A stretch of DNA of 59,929 nucleotides from an uncultured Pseudomonadota bacterium (GTDB lineage Bacteria; Pseudomonadota; Gammaproteobacteria; Steroidobacterales; Steroidobacteraceae). This document shows, piece after piece, positions 46,567 through 55,544 of this stretch (positions are counted from its first letter, which is position 1; every line of letters begins with the position of its first letter). The stretch covers positions 1 through 59,929 of the forward strand of contig CAISEB010000010.1 in NCBI GenBank assembly GCA_903884235.1. The letters are read 5' to 3'. The notes below the pieces were generated by a model that did not search any database, was not told where the DNA came from, and worked only from the letters and a program-made list of their open reading frames with translations. Both the position numbers and the translations under genes were made by a program.

Positions 46567-48282
46567 CTACGGCGTCTGCCAGACCGCCGCGCCGTCCACC
46601 GCCGACGTTGGCGCCGTCGGGTAGTACGTGGTCCGCACGCAGTTGTTGGTCGTCGCACCACCCGTCTTCCACACCGCACTGACCGGGTTGGCCGAGAACG
46701 GATGGGTCGTCGTGTCGCTGGCCGAGGTCGGCACCGCGCCGTTCTGCCCCGGGATCACGAGCACGCCGCCATCGAAGCCCTGCGCCGAATTGACCGACGC
46801 CCCGTTGACGCCGATCGCCGAACCGACCGTGCCGACACCCTGCGTGGCGCTGCCCGCCATCTGGCCGACGAGCGCGGCGGCGATCGCCTTGCCCTCGGTC
46901 GCCGGATCGTTGACCGCACCCGACGGCGGCGTATACCACAGCGACTGCGCCACGAACTGGTACTTGCCGGCCGCCGCATTTTCGATCGACGGCACCACGT
47001 CGTCGACCTTGATGTAGCGGAAGTCGCGGCGGGACGCCTTCGACTGCGACGCGCCCGACAGGTTGTCGGTGCTGGCGAAGCCGATCGCGAAGTGGCCGGC
47101 CGAATCGTGGCCGTTCAGGCAGTCGATCAGGTCACCCGTGCCGTTGCCGGCGAACACCACCTTCGTATACGACGACGCCTGGGTCCACGCGCAGCCGTCG
47201 GTGGCGGCCGTCGTGCACTGCAGAGTCGAAATGGTCGCGAAGGGATTCGTGCCGGCGCCGCAGTGGTAATCGTTCAAGAAGATCTCGGCCGAGACTTCCG
47301 AGCCCGAATTCGCACCGCGGCGGCAGATGTAGACGTTGGCGTTCGCCGGCGCGAACGCCGTCGTGCCAGGCGCCGTGCACGCCGCATACGTCGTGCCGGT
47401 CGTCGCGCCCGTGAAGCAGTTGCCGGTGGCACCGCCGAACAGAACGGTCTGGCCGCCGACCGCAGCGCCAGCCGAGTTGGCGAGCCAGTTCCAGCCGAGC
47501 GACGTCGGCACCTTGCCCGAGAAGATCGTCGACAGCTGCGCCCGCGTCAGGGACGGCATGTCGGCGACGGCCTCGGAACCGACCGTCTTGCCCTCGACCG
47601 CCTGCAACGCGTGGTAGAGGCCGAGCGAGACGGCCGGGGCGAACACGACCTGGACGGTCGCGCCCGAGTTCAGGGCCACCGGGGTGGTCGGATCGGTGCC
47701 GGCGAACAGCGTGCCCTCGACGTCCGAGAAGCCCAGTTCCGGCAGCAGGAAGGTGCCCGTGAAGCCAGTGCAGGTGTGGTTGATGTACGGCTGCAGGCCC
47801 GTGCCGGTCGTCGCAGTGCCCACACCACAAATTGTCGTGGTCAGCGTCGTGATCACCGGAAACGGCAGCACGCCGCCGGTGACGGTCGCGCCGCTGGCCG
47901 ACGAGGGCGAGCCGGAGAACGCGATGTTCTGGAGCGCCGAGACGCCGTTGAGCGAGCCCGCGGTGCTCTCCTTGATGATCGCGATGGGCACCGAGGTGCT
48001 CGAGGCGGTGAGGTACGAGGTGTTGGACATGCACGCGACCGCAGTGAACTTGGACCCCGCGCCGGCGGAGTACACGTCGATCGAGCCCTGCGTCGAATCA
48101 CACGGCGTCGACGCATCGGTCGAATTGAACCAGTACGAGCGCAACGCCGCCTCGATCGCAGTCGAACCGGAGGAGTAGATCACGTTCGCGGCCGGAACCG
48201 TCGAGATGTCGATCGCCGACGCACTGCCGGCGACGCCGACGGCGAGCGCGGCGAGGACGGCCTTCTGGAGACGAATATTCAT
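46567..48282 (-). CDS. PstS-like periplasmic-binding-fold protein, large variant
   Basis: A 571-residue exported protein. It has a signal peptide (AVLAALAVGVAGSASA) and a PBP-like start with VIYSSGSTAIEAALRSYWF, similar to the phosphate-contact loop of PstS proteins, plus later segments (LTRAQLSTIFSGKVPTSLG, a typical PstS-family stretch). It is about 200 residues longer than E. coli PstS and rich in Cys, Thr and Gly, with several Cys pairs. It follows the VPLPA-CTERM gene by 29 bases, and a Pho box lies upstream of that gene. It may bind phosphate or act as a surface or secreted phosphate-scavenging protein; a non-transport structural role is also possible. No other PstS is encoded in the window although pstCAB is. 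Confidence 0.72.
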   Translation of the reverse strand: MNIRLQKAVLAALAVGVAGSASAIDISTVPAANVIYSSGSTAIEAALRSYWFNSTDASTPCDSTQGSIDVYSAGAGSKFTAVACMSNTSYLTASSTSVPIAIIKESTAGSLNGVSALQNIAFSGSPSSASGATVTGGVLPFPVITTLTTTICGVGTATTGTGLQPYINHTCTGFTGTFLLPELGFSDVEGTLFAGTDPTTPVALNSGATVQVVFAPAVSLGLYHALQAVEGKTVGSEAVADMPSLTRAQLSTIFSGKVPTSLGWNWLANSAGAAVGGQTVLFGGATGNCFTGATTGTTYAACTAPGTTAFAPANANVYICRRGANSGSEVSAEIFLNDYHCGAGTNPFATISTLQCTTAATDGCAWTQASSYTKVVFAGNGTGDLIDCLNGHDSAGHFAIGFASTDNLSGASQSKASRRDFRYIKVDDVVPSIENAAAGKYQFVAQSLWYTPPSGAVNDPATEGKAIAAALVGQMAGSATQGVGTVGSAIGVNGASVNSAQGFDGGVLVIPGQNGAVPTSASDTTTHPFSANPVSAVWKTGGATTNNCVRTTYYPTAPTSAVDGAAVWQTP

Positions 48283-48311
48283 TGAGTTAAGGCTCCGATG
48301 AAATGGGGAGA

Positions 48312-49079
48312 TCAGACCGAACGGCGACGGCGCGTGGCGCCGAGGCCGAGCAGGCCCGAGACGAGCAGCCAGGCGGCGGCCGGCAGCGGGACGGCCGAGG
48401 CCGCCGCGTAGCTGAGGACGTTGCCGATCAGGTTGAACGTGCCGGTGACCGCCTTGGTCGCGGTCGCGGCGGCCGCGCTCGTGTCGTTGGTGCCGGAGTT
48501 GATGGCGTACAGCGAGATCGCCGTGCCCTGGGTCGAGGTCTCGTTCGTGCCACCGACGCCGATCGAAAGGCCGGGCGCCGTCGGGTTGGCCGAACTCGTC
48601 ACCCACGAGGTCGCGGCAGTCGCGCCGGTGGAGGTCGTCAGGCCGGCGGTGGTGCCGGCAATCGCGGTGAACGCCGGAGCGGCACTGAACCAGGTCGCCA
48701 TCTGGGAGATCGAACCTGAGATGTTGCCCGCATTGAAGGCGGTCGTCGTGTTCGGCGCGCTCGCCGAGGTCGTGTAGAGGATGTTGCCCGCGAAACCAAA
48801 CGTGCCCTGGTTGGTGAGGTCCGCGCCAACGAGTTCGTACGTCAGCGTGCCGGCACCGAGCGTGGTGGCGAGGTTCGGGTCGATCGTCCAGCTGCTGTTG
48901 GCGGTCGGCAGCGCGGCAACGGTGAAGCCGAGGTCGACGACCTCGCTCTTGCCGGTCGTCTGGTTCATGACCACGAGGAACAGGTCGGACACCGTGGTGT
49001 TGCCGACAGTCGTCTGTGCAAACGCGCTGCTTGCGGACAGCGCCAGTGCGGCGGCAACGGCGATCTTAAGCTTCTTCAT
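48312..49079 (-). CDS. VPLPA-CTERM sorted surface protein
   Basis: A 255-residue exported protein with a signal peptide (AVAAALALSASSAFA), a Thr/Ser/Asn/Ala-rich body with no catalytic motif, and the sorting tail AVPLPAAAWLLVSGLLGLG followed by basic ATRRRRSV. It is a predicted substrate of the XrtD-like exosortase at 2645-4252. The body is rich in potential O- and N-glycosylation positions (TTSASAPNTTTAFN), as in other exosortase substrates. It heads the minus-strand array with the PstS-like gene 29 bases downstream and has a GGGGAG ribosome site. A candidate Pho box lies about 200 bases upstream. The function is probably structural or adhesive. Confidence 0.87.
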   Translation of the reverse strand: MKKLKIAVAAALALSASSAFAQTTVGNTTVSDLFLVVMNQTTGKSEVVDLGFTVAALPTANSSWTIDPNLATTLGAGTLTYELVGADLTNQGTFGFAGNILYTTSASAPNTTTAFNAGNISGSISQMATWFSAAPAFTAIAGTTAGLTTSTGATAATSWVTSSANPTAPGLSIGVGGTNETSTQGTAISLYAINSGTNDTSAAAATATKAVTGTFNLIGNVLSYAAASAVPLPAAAWLLVSGLLGLGATRRRRSV

Positions 49080-49450
49080 CTAGTAACTCCCCTAGCGGAT
49101 TGAGGTGGTATCGGCCTTGCGGACATTTCCGGAACAGGTCGAGGTATTTTCAAAACACGATTCAATCGACATCGACGATGGAGAGGTGACCTGATCAGAA
49201 CCGCGCGCGCCGCCGGACACCGGATCGTCCTAGTGCCGCGCAAGGCATTCCTCTCTCGCGGGGAGGAGTGTGGTAACCGCGCATGACAGATCCCTGACTG
49301 ATTGGTGAAGTTAGAACGGCGTCACGCTCCTCTAGTTTGCTGCAGCCCTTTTGACCGACGTTCGCCGTCGCTTTGTCATACACAGTTGCCACATTCCCGC
49401 CATCTCAGCGCGCCACACTTCGCGACCACTCCGCTCGCACGTACGACTCC
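49080..49450. other. Divergent intergenic region (371 bp)
   Basis: No credible gene is seen. On the minus strand it holds a 12-of-14 Pho box (49283-49300) facing the VPLPA/PstS-like/TPS array. On the plus strand a TTGACC at 49351-49356 could be a -35 for the GspC-like gene, although a convincing -10 at normal spacing is not obvious. The segment about 49090-49260 shows no clear structure. Confidence 0.55.
49283..49300 (-). promoter_or_regulatory. Candidate Pho box upstream of the VPLPA/PstS-like/TPS array
   Basis: On the minus strand CAGTCAGGGATCTGTCAT has two half-sites separated by four bases; 12 of 14 half-site positions match the PhoB consensus, and the second half is perfect. The downstream -10 is poor (CACACT after 10 bases), as expected if PhoB activation is needed. 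It lies 204 bases upstream of the VPLPA-CTERM gene start. Confidence 0.6.
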
Positions 49451-50305
49451 ATGGCCGCTGTTCCACCGACCTTCATTCGCGACGCACTGTCGAACGCACG
49501 GCTGCAGGCGATGGCCCCCGCAATCGTGGCGTCGATCTGTGCGCTGGCGTTGGTGCTGGACGTCGGCGGCTACGCATATCGCTGGCGGCAGAAAAGCGCT
49601 GCGCAGTCCGGGACCGCCGCAGCTGCGACCGTAGGGCGAACGGGCCTCGCGATCGGGGACCTGTTCGGCCGGGCGGTGAGCGAGACTGAGGCCGTGGCCG
49701 CGCCGGGCTCGCTCGTGCTGCGCGGCACGCTCTCGCTCGGCGACCCGTCGCGTGGATTTGCGATCATCGTCGTCGCGGGTTCCGCGAGCCTGTACCTGGT
49801 CGGGGCCGACGTTGCCGGCGCCCGCCTCCAAGAGGTCTACTCGGATCACATCATCCTGGAGCGCAACGGCGTGCTCGAGACGCTCGGCATGGCGAAGCCC
49901 GACCACAATTTCATCTACGCCGGAAACGCCTCGGTTCCCAACGCTGCCGTCGAAGCGCCGTATGAGGAGCCACGGCCGAGCGTCGCGGAAGTCCGCCACC
50001 GCGTCGCCGTGGCGCTCGCGCCGGTCGCGACCGTGATCGACGCCCACCCGAAGATGAACGGCGAGCTCTATCGTTCCCTCGTCGTGCGTCCCGGGCCGGA
50101 CTCCGAGGCGTTCGCGCGGCTCGGCCTCAAGCCGGGCGACGAGATCATGGCCGTCAACCACAAGCAGGTGAATCCCGACTCGTTCGCGATGCTGACCAAG
50201 GACCTGACCTCCGGTCGCGCCGTCACCGTGTACGTCGACCGACCCGAAGGCCCGGTCGAGATCACGCTGCACCCCGCGGCGTTGCAGGGGCGGGTCGCGC
50301 AGTGA
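49451..50305 (+). CDS. Orphan GspC-like (type II secretion inner-membrane) protein
   Basis: A 284-residue bitopic protein: short cytoplasmic N-terminus, one transmembrane helix (AIVASICALALVLDVGGYA), an HR-type domain (LVLRGTLSLGDPSRGFAII, ARLQEVYSDHIILERNGVLE) and a C-terminal PDZ-like part (LGLKPGDEIMAVNHKQVNP). This is the GspC layout, the protein linking inner-membrane T2SS components to the secretin. No other gsp gene is in the window, so it is an orphan. ATG 49451 was chosen because the frame upstream lacks domain character. Its stop overlaps the next GT41 gene by four bases, implying translational coupling. Confidence 0.75.
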   Translation: MAAVPPTFIRDALSNARLQAMAPAIVASICALALVLDVGGYAYRWRQKSAAQSGTAAAATVGRTGLAIGDLFGRAVSETEAVAAPGSLVLRGTLSLGDPSRGFAIIVVAGSASLYLVGADVAGARLQEVYSDHIILERNGVLETLGMAKPDHNFIYAGNASVPNAAVEAPYEEPRPSVAEVRHRVAVALAPVATVIDAHPKMNGELYRSLVVRPGPDSEAFARLGLKPGDEIMAVNHKQVNPDSFAMLTKDLTSGRAVTVYVDRPEGPVEITLHPAALQGRVAQ

Positions 50306-52383
50306 CGATCCGGACGCTTCCTGCCGCTGCACCCGGCGGCGCCTCGCAGATCGAGCGTTGGCTAGACCGCGGCCATGCCGACCAGCTGGCCGGCCACCCG
50401 GAGAAGGCCGCGGTGGCGTTCCGTCGCGTGCTCGAGCGCGATCCGGCGAACTTCGATGCGCTGCAGCTGCTCGGCCTCGCGCAGATCCAGTCCGGCCGCG
50501 CCGAGGACGGGATCCTCTGGCTGCGTCGCGCAATCGCCGTACGCCCCGCCGACGCTGCCGTCCACAACAACCTCGGCAACGCGCTGCTGTCGCTCGGGCG
50601 CCGGCTGGAGGCGATCGAGGCGCTCGCCGCGGCCTCGCGGCTCGAGCCTGGCAACCCGACCCCCGCCGTGAACCTCGCGAACGCCCAGCTCGAGCTGGGC
50701 CAGAAGGACGCCGCACTCGCGACGCTCTCCGCGGTGCTCGGGCGCGTCCCGAGGCACGTGGAAGCGAACGTCTCGCTCGGCCTTGCGCTGCGGGCGGCCG
50801 GTCGAACGGAGGCCGCGCGCGCCGCCCTCGAGCGGGCGCTCGCCTTAGAACCCCGCCATCCGCGCGCGCTCGCGCAGCACGGACTCGTTTGCATTGATCT
50901 CGGCGACGTGTCCGCCGCCTACGAAAGCCTACGGGCCGCGCGGGCCGTCGCGCCCCCGGCATTGCAGGCCTGGACGCTGCTCCTCGCCGCGCAGGTCGGT
51001 CTCGAGAGTGCCGAATGGAGCGATTGGACGGCCGCCTGCGCCGCGATCGGCGGAGCGGCGGCCGCGGATCCCGGCAGCGAGGCGATCGACCCGCTCCGGG
51101 CCATGCTGTTTCCGGCCGACGACGCCGCTCTTTATGCCGTCACCCGACAGTTCGCGAGGCGCACGATCGCGCCCGGTGCCGTCAGGCCGCAGACGCCGGC
51201 GCGCCGGCGCGAAGACCCGCGGATTCGGCTGGCCTACCTCTCGCCCGACTTCGGCGACCATCCGGTCATGAGGCTCCTCGCCCCGGTGCTGGAGACACAC
51301 GATCGCAACCGTTTCACGGTCACGGCCTATGGCTGGGGCAAGGGAGCGGGTACGCCGCACCGGGAGCGCATCCGCGCGGGCGTCGACCGCTTCGTGGACC
51401 TCGAGGGATTGAGCGACACGGAGGCGGCAGGCCTGATGCGTCGCGACGACATCGACCTCGCCATCGACCTCGCCGGCTACACGCGCGATGCGCGACCGCG
51501 ACTGTTGCTCGAGCGAATCGCGCCGGTGCAGGCCGGATGGCTCGGCTATCCCGGCACCCTCGGCACCCACGGCCTCGACTACCTGATCGCGGACGACGTC
51601 AGCATCCCGGCCACCGCCGCGGGGTACTTCTCGGAGCAGATTGTCCGGGTACCCGGCACGTTCCTTCCCTATGACCCGGCCATCCGCGTCGACCCGGCGC
51701 CCGCGCGCGCAACGTACGGACTGCCAGAGGATGGGGTGGTGCTCGCCTGCTTCGCGCAGACCCGCAAGCTCAACCCGATTCTGTTTGACGCGTGGATGGC
51801 GGCGCTGGCCGCGGCGCCCTCTGCGGTGCTGTGGCTGAGCACGAGCGAGGTGGCCGCGATCGACAACCTGCGCCGTGCCGCCGAGGCGCGCGGCGTGCCC
51901 GGCGAGCGCCTCCATTTCGTGCCCCGTGCGCCGGATCAGTCGACCTATCTCGCGCGCTACGCCCTCGCGGACCTGGTGCTCGACACCTATCCCTACGGCT
52001 CGCACAGCACGGCCATGGACGTGCTGTGGGCCGGATCCCCGCTGCTCGCGCTGGCCGGCCCGTCGATGGCGAGCCGCGTCTCGAGTTCAGTGCTCTTGGC
52101 GGCCGGCCTCGCCGACCTCGTGGCGCATGGCCTGGAAGCGTACGGCAGGACGTTGCAGGACCTCGTCCGTGATCCGCCAAAACTCGCCGCACTGCGCGTG
52201 GCGGTCACCGAAGCCCGGTCGCGCTCGCCGCTGTTCGACCTGCCCCGATTCACGGCACACCTCGAGGCGGCCTACACGGCCATGCACCAAACGGCGCTGG
52301 CCGGGCATTCGCCGGCGTCATTCTCGATCGCGGCAGCGGACCGACGCGAACGGTCCACTGGCGCCCTCGATTCCGATCCATAG
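50302..52383 (+). CDS. Second TPR-GT41 glycosyltransferase (SPINDLY/OGT family)
   Basis: A 693-residue protein: TPRs over about residues 20-230, then a GT41 catalytic region with LAYLSPDFGDHPVMRLL, DLAGYTRDARPRLLLERIAP, GYPGTLGTHGLDYLIADD, the Lys in FAQTRKLNPILFDAWM and the donor loop YGSHSTAMDVLWAGSPLLA. It starts at a GTG within the GspC-like stop codon region (4-base overlap). It is divergent from the VPLPA/PstS-like/TPS array, while the first GT41 gene lies at the far end, so two GT41 enzymes bracket it. Likely a protein glycosyltransferase; target unknown. Confidence 0.9.
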   Translation: MTIRTLPAAAPGGASQIERWLDRGHADQLAGHPEKAAVAFRRVLERDPANFDALQLLGLAQIQSGRAEDGILWLRRAIAVRPADAAVHNNLGNALLSLGRRLEAIEALAAASRLEPGNPTPAVNLANAQLELGQKDAALATLSAVLGRVPRHVEANVSLGLALRAAGRTEAARAALERALALEPRHPRALAQHGLVCIDLGDVSAAYESLRAARAVAPPALQAWTLLLAAQVGLESAEWSDWTAACAAIGGAAAADPGSEAIDPLRAMLFPADDAALYAVTRQFARRTIAPGAVRPQTPARRREDPRIRLAYLSPDFGDHPVMRLLAPVLETHDRNRFTVTAYGWGKGAGTPHRERIRAGVDRFVDLEGLSDTEAAGLMRRDDIDLAIDLAGYTRDARPRLLLERIAPVQAGWLGYPGTLGTHGLDYLIADDVSIPATAAGYFSEQIVRVPGTFLPYDPAIRVDPAPARATYGLPEDGVVLACFAQTRKLNPILFDAWMAALAAAPSAVLWLSTSEVAAIDNLRRAAEARGVPGERLHFVPRAPDQSTYLARYALADLVLDTYPYGSHSTAMDVLWAGSPLLALAGPSMASRVSSSVLLAAGLADLVAHGLEAYGRTLQDLVRDPPKLAALRVAVTEARSRSPLFDLPRFTAHLEAAYTAMHQTALAGHSPASFSIAAADRRERSTGALDSDP

Positions 52384-52594
52384 CTGCGGAAGGCGTCCCG
52401 GCTCCGGCCCTCACCGAGGATGGCTCCGGCACCCCGAGTTCCGGGTCGAGAAAGGCAACGGAGTGCACGCCCGAGGGCACCGCGTCATTCGACCGCGACC
52501 GGCGCGGCGACTTCTGCCCATGCCTCACTGCCGCAGCAGGCGCCCGACGTCTCGCAGCGCAAGATCTCGGCGTTGAGCAGCCCTGCGTCGACGC

Positions 52595-53332
52595 TCAGCC
52601 GGATTGCGTGCGGTCGGCCTGCAAGGGCAGCGCAACCGCGCGTTCGGCGGGATCCGAAGGAGTGGCCGTCCCCACGTCGCGCGGGGTGAGCTGGTGGGTC
52701 TCGTTGGCGATGTCCCGGGCCAGGTCACCGACCCGCTCTAGCGTCTTGATGACGAACACGGTCTTGATCGTGTTGCGCAGGTGCCGCTGGTCCTCGAGAA
52801 CGTAGGTCAGCAGGTCACGCATCGCCATCTGGAACTCGGCGTCGAGATCGCCGTCGCGATCGGCGACGGCGGCAGCGCCGGCGACGTCGACGCGATCAAA
52901 GCAATCCAGCGCGTCTCGCAGCATGCCGCCAGCGAGGCGACTCATCTTCCTGACGTCATGGTAAAAGTGAGTCAGTGGTGCATCGCCCGCGAGGAGATGT
53001 AATTCGATCGCGAGACGCGCTATGCGGCGCGCGCAGAACCCGACCCGTTCCAAGTTCACCGCGACGCGTCCGGCGGTGAGCACGATCCGGAGGTCTGTCG
53101 CAACCGGCTGGCGCCGCGCGATCAGGCTAATGATCTCGTCCTCGACCCCCTTGGCGAGCGCCGACAGCTCCGGGGTGCGCCCGACAACCACCCGCGCCTC
53201 GTCATCGTCGCCTGTCGTCAGCGCCGCGACCGAACGCCGCACTTGCTCGATCGAGAGCCCGCCCAGCCGAAGGACCTGCAGGCGCAGGTTGTGGATGTCG
53301 CCGTCGAATGTCCTGACGATGTGCCCTTCCAT
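52595..53332 (-). CDS. PhoU-like phosphate signalling protein (pst-operon copy)
   Basis: A 245-residue helical protein with two PhoU repeats, each a three-helix bundle; metal-binding-type motifs ARRIARLAIELH and TLERVGDLARDIANETHQL are visible. PhoU represses the Pho regulon when phosphate is plentiful by contacting PstB and PhoR. It lies 12 bases after pstB, closing the pst operon. It is more divergent than the second copy at 58875-59594, and the 30 C-terminal residues are a polar extension. Confidence 0.85.
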   Translation of the reverse strand: MEGHIVRTFDGDIHNLRLQVLRLGGLSIEQVRRSVAALTTGDDDEARVVVGRTPELSALAKGVEDEIISLIARRQPVATDLRIVLTAGRVAVNLERVGFCARRIARLAIELHLLAGDAPLTHFYHDVRKMSRLAGGMLRDALDCFDRVDVAGAAAVADRDGDLDAEFQMAMRDLLTYVLEDQRHLRNTIKTVFVIKTLERVGDLARDIANETHQLTPRDVGTATPSDPAERAVALPLQADRTQSG

Positions 53333-53344
53333 CGCGAGTTCGTC

Positions 53345-54241
53345 TCAGCCGAACCGACCGGTGATATAGTCTTCTGTGAGCTTGTGGCGCGGGTTCGTGA
53401 ACACCTGCTCGGTGGCGCCGACCTCGATCAGGTCGCCGAGGTGGAAGTACGCCGTGCGCTGCGATACGCGCGCCGCCTGCTGCATGTTGTGCGTAACGAT
53501 GACGATGGCGTAGTTCTGGCGCAACTCGTCAATGAGATCCTCGATCTTCGCCGTCGCGATCGGATCGAGCGCGGAACAGGGTTCATCCATCAAGATCACT
53601 TCGGGGTCAACCGCGATCGCGCGCGCGATGCACAAGCGCTGCTGCTGGCCTCCTGACAGGCCCGTGCCCGGGTGGTCGAGGCGATCCTTGACCTCCTCCC
53701 AGAGGCCCGCCTTCTGTAGCGAAGTCTGCACCACCTCGTCGAGGTCCGCCTTGGTTGCAGCGAGCCCATGGATTCGAGGACCGTAGGCGACGTTCTCGTA
53801 GATCGACTTCGGGAACGGGTTTGGCTTCTGGAACACCATGCCGACTCGCGCGCGCAATTGAACGACATCTTGTCTCTTGTCGTAGATGTCCTGACCATCA
53901 AGCGTGATCAGGCCCTCGACCTTTGCGCCCTCGATCGTGTCGTTCATTCGATTCAGGCAGCGAAGGAACGTCGACTTTCCGCAGCCAGACGGCCCGATGA
54001 AGGCGATGACCGCGTTGCGAGCTACGTCGATGCTGACGTCCTTAATCGCATGCTTCGCGCCGTAGTGGACGTTGACCTTGCGCGCGCCCATCACCGGGTC
54101 CGCGACGGTGACCTGGCCGACCGTCGTCGTATCGATGAAGCCCCCCGGCAGCGATTGATCGGCTGCCGCGGATACTGAAACGCCTCCACGGGAGCCAGCG
54201 GCACGCACAGCTTCATTGGGTGTGGCGACGGAAGTGGACAT
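53345..54241 (-). CDS. pstB: Phosphate ABC transporter ATP-binding protein
   Basis: A 298-residue ATPase with Walker A ([20 protein letters not shown]), Q-loop ([18 protein letters not shown]), signature ([16 protein letters not shown]), Walker B ([13 protein letters not shown]) and H-loop ([15 protein letters not shown]). These are the exact PstB signatures. About 40 extra N-terminal residues precede the ATPase domain. ATG 54241 is supported by AGAGGTAG upstream. It powers high-affinity phosphate import with PstC and PstA encoded immediately upstream. Confidence 0.97.
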   Translation of the reverse strand: MSTSVATPNEAVRAAGSRGGVSVSAAADQSLPGGFIDTTTVGQVTVADPVMGARKVNVHYGAKHAIKDVSIDVARNAVIAFIGPSGCGKSTFLRCLNRMNDTIEGAKVEGLITLDGQDIYDKRQDVVQLRARVGMVFQKPNPFPKSIYENVAYGPRIHGLAATKADLDEVVQTSLQKAGLWEEVKDRLDHPGTGLSGGQQQRLCIARAIAVDPEVILMDEPCSALDPIATAKIEDLIDELRQNYAIVIVTHNMQQAARVSQRTAYFHLGDLIEVGATEQVFTNPRHKLTEDYITGRFG

Positions 54242-54257
54242 TCGGACTACCTCTACG

Positions 54258-55544
54258 CTACCAGCGCCGTTCAAATCGACTGCGAAGCACGACCGCGATC
54301 GCGTTCATGAGCAGCAGGAAGGCGAGCAATACAATGATCGCGCCCGATGTACGTTCCACGAAGGCCCGTTCGGGGCTCGTCGCCCAAAGGAAGATCTGCA
54401 CCGGAAGGACCGTGGACGGATCTGCGAATCCCTTCGGTACATCTACGATAAATGCGACCATGCCGATCATTAGCAGCGGCGCGCTCTCTCCGAGCGCACG
54501 CGCCATGCCGATGATAGCTCCCGTGAGCATGCCGGGCAGCGCCAGCGGCAGCACGTGGTGCGTCACCGTCTGCACCTTAGACGCGCCCATGCCGAGCGCG
54601 GCCTCACGAATCGACGGGGGTACTGCTTTCAGAGCCGAACGGCTGGCAATGATGATGGTTGGCAGCGTCATCAGCGAGAGCACCAACCCGCCGACGAGCG
54701 GAGCCGACCGCGGCATCCCGAAGAACTGGATGAACATCGCCAGCCCGAGCAACCCGAACACGATCGATGGCACGGCCGCGAGGTTGTTGATGTTGACCTC
54801 GATGAGATCAGTCAGGCGGCTGCGGCGCGCAAATTCCTCGAGGTACACCGCAGCTGCGACGCCGATCGGAAACGACAAAATGAGCGTGACGAGCAGCGTC
54901 AGAAATGTCCCGACCAGTGCGCCGAGGACGCCCGCCTGCTCGGGTTCGCGCGAATCGCCGCTGAGAAAGAACTGCGGGTTGAATCGCGTACGGATGTCGC
55001 CCGTCGCACGCAGCGCGCCGATCCACCCGAGTTCCTGGTCATCCGCGGCGCGGTCCGCCTCCGGCAGCGTCAGGTCGACCTGCCCCTTCATGACCATGTC
55101 GGTCTTCGAGCCGGCGAGCAGCCACAACCGCTCGTGCTTGCCGATCAGCGCGTGCTCGTGTTCCACGCGCTTCTGGAGGGTCGTGGGCGCAGCGGTGCTG
55201 ACGAGGGCGTAGAGCTTGCGCAGTTCGGCACGCTCGGTGACCGCTGGGAAGCGGGCGCGGAGCGCCGCACGGATGGGGGCCTGGAAGTCGGCCGAGGCGA
55301 TATCCGCCACGTCGATGTCGTCCGCGGGATAGGCCACGTCGAGTTGGATATACGCCTGCTCGAAAGCCGTGTGGCCCTTCTGGATGATGGTGCCGAAGAG
55401 CAGCACGACGAACAGCACGCCAATCATGACCGCCGCCAACCCGTACGCGCGAAAGCGACGCTCGGCCCAGTAGCGGCGCTTGAGCGACGCGGCGACTTTC
55501 TCCTGCGAGGTCATGCGACCCGCGATCTCGGTCGGCTTACTCAT
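54258..55544 (-). CDS. pstA: Phosphate ABC transporter permease (extended form)
   Basis: A 428-residue permease. The C-terminal 280 residues are the PstA transmembrane domain with about six helices and the EAA-like loop ([19 protein letters not shown]). The N-terminal third adds a transmembrane helix and a large periplasmic domain of the DUF3333 type, as in many proteobacterial PstA proteins. Its start overlaps pstC by eight bases. Confidence 0.95.
   Translation of the reverse strand: MSKPTEIAGRMTSQEKVAASLKRRYWAERRFRAYGLAAVMIGVLFVVLLFGTIIQKGHTAFEQAYIQLDVAYPADDIDVADIASADFQAPIRAALRARFPAVTERAELRKLYALVSTAAPTTLQKRVEHEHALIGKHERLWLLAGSKTDMVMKGQVDLTLPEADRAADDQELGWIGALRATGDIRTRFNPQFFLSGDSREPEQAGVLGALVGTFLTLLVTLILSFPIGVAAAVYLEEFARRSRLTDLIEVNINNLAAVPSIVFGLLGLAMFIQFFGMPRSAPLVGGLVLSLMTLPTIIIASRSALKAVPPSIREAALGMGASKVQTVTHHVLPLALPGMLTGAIIGMARALGESAPLLMIGMVAFIVDVPKGFADPSTVLPVQIFLWATSPERAFVERTSGAIIVLLAFLLLMNAIAVVLRSRFERRW

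Noticed and set aside
49373-49390. Pho-box-like TTGTCAT upstream of the GspC-like gene
   Set aside because: Only one half-site fits; neither the next nor the previous half-site position matches.
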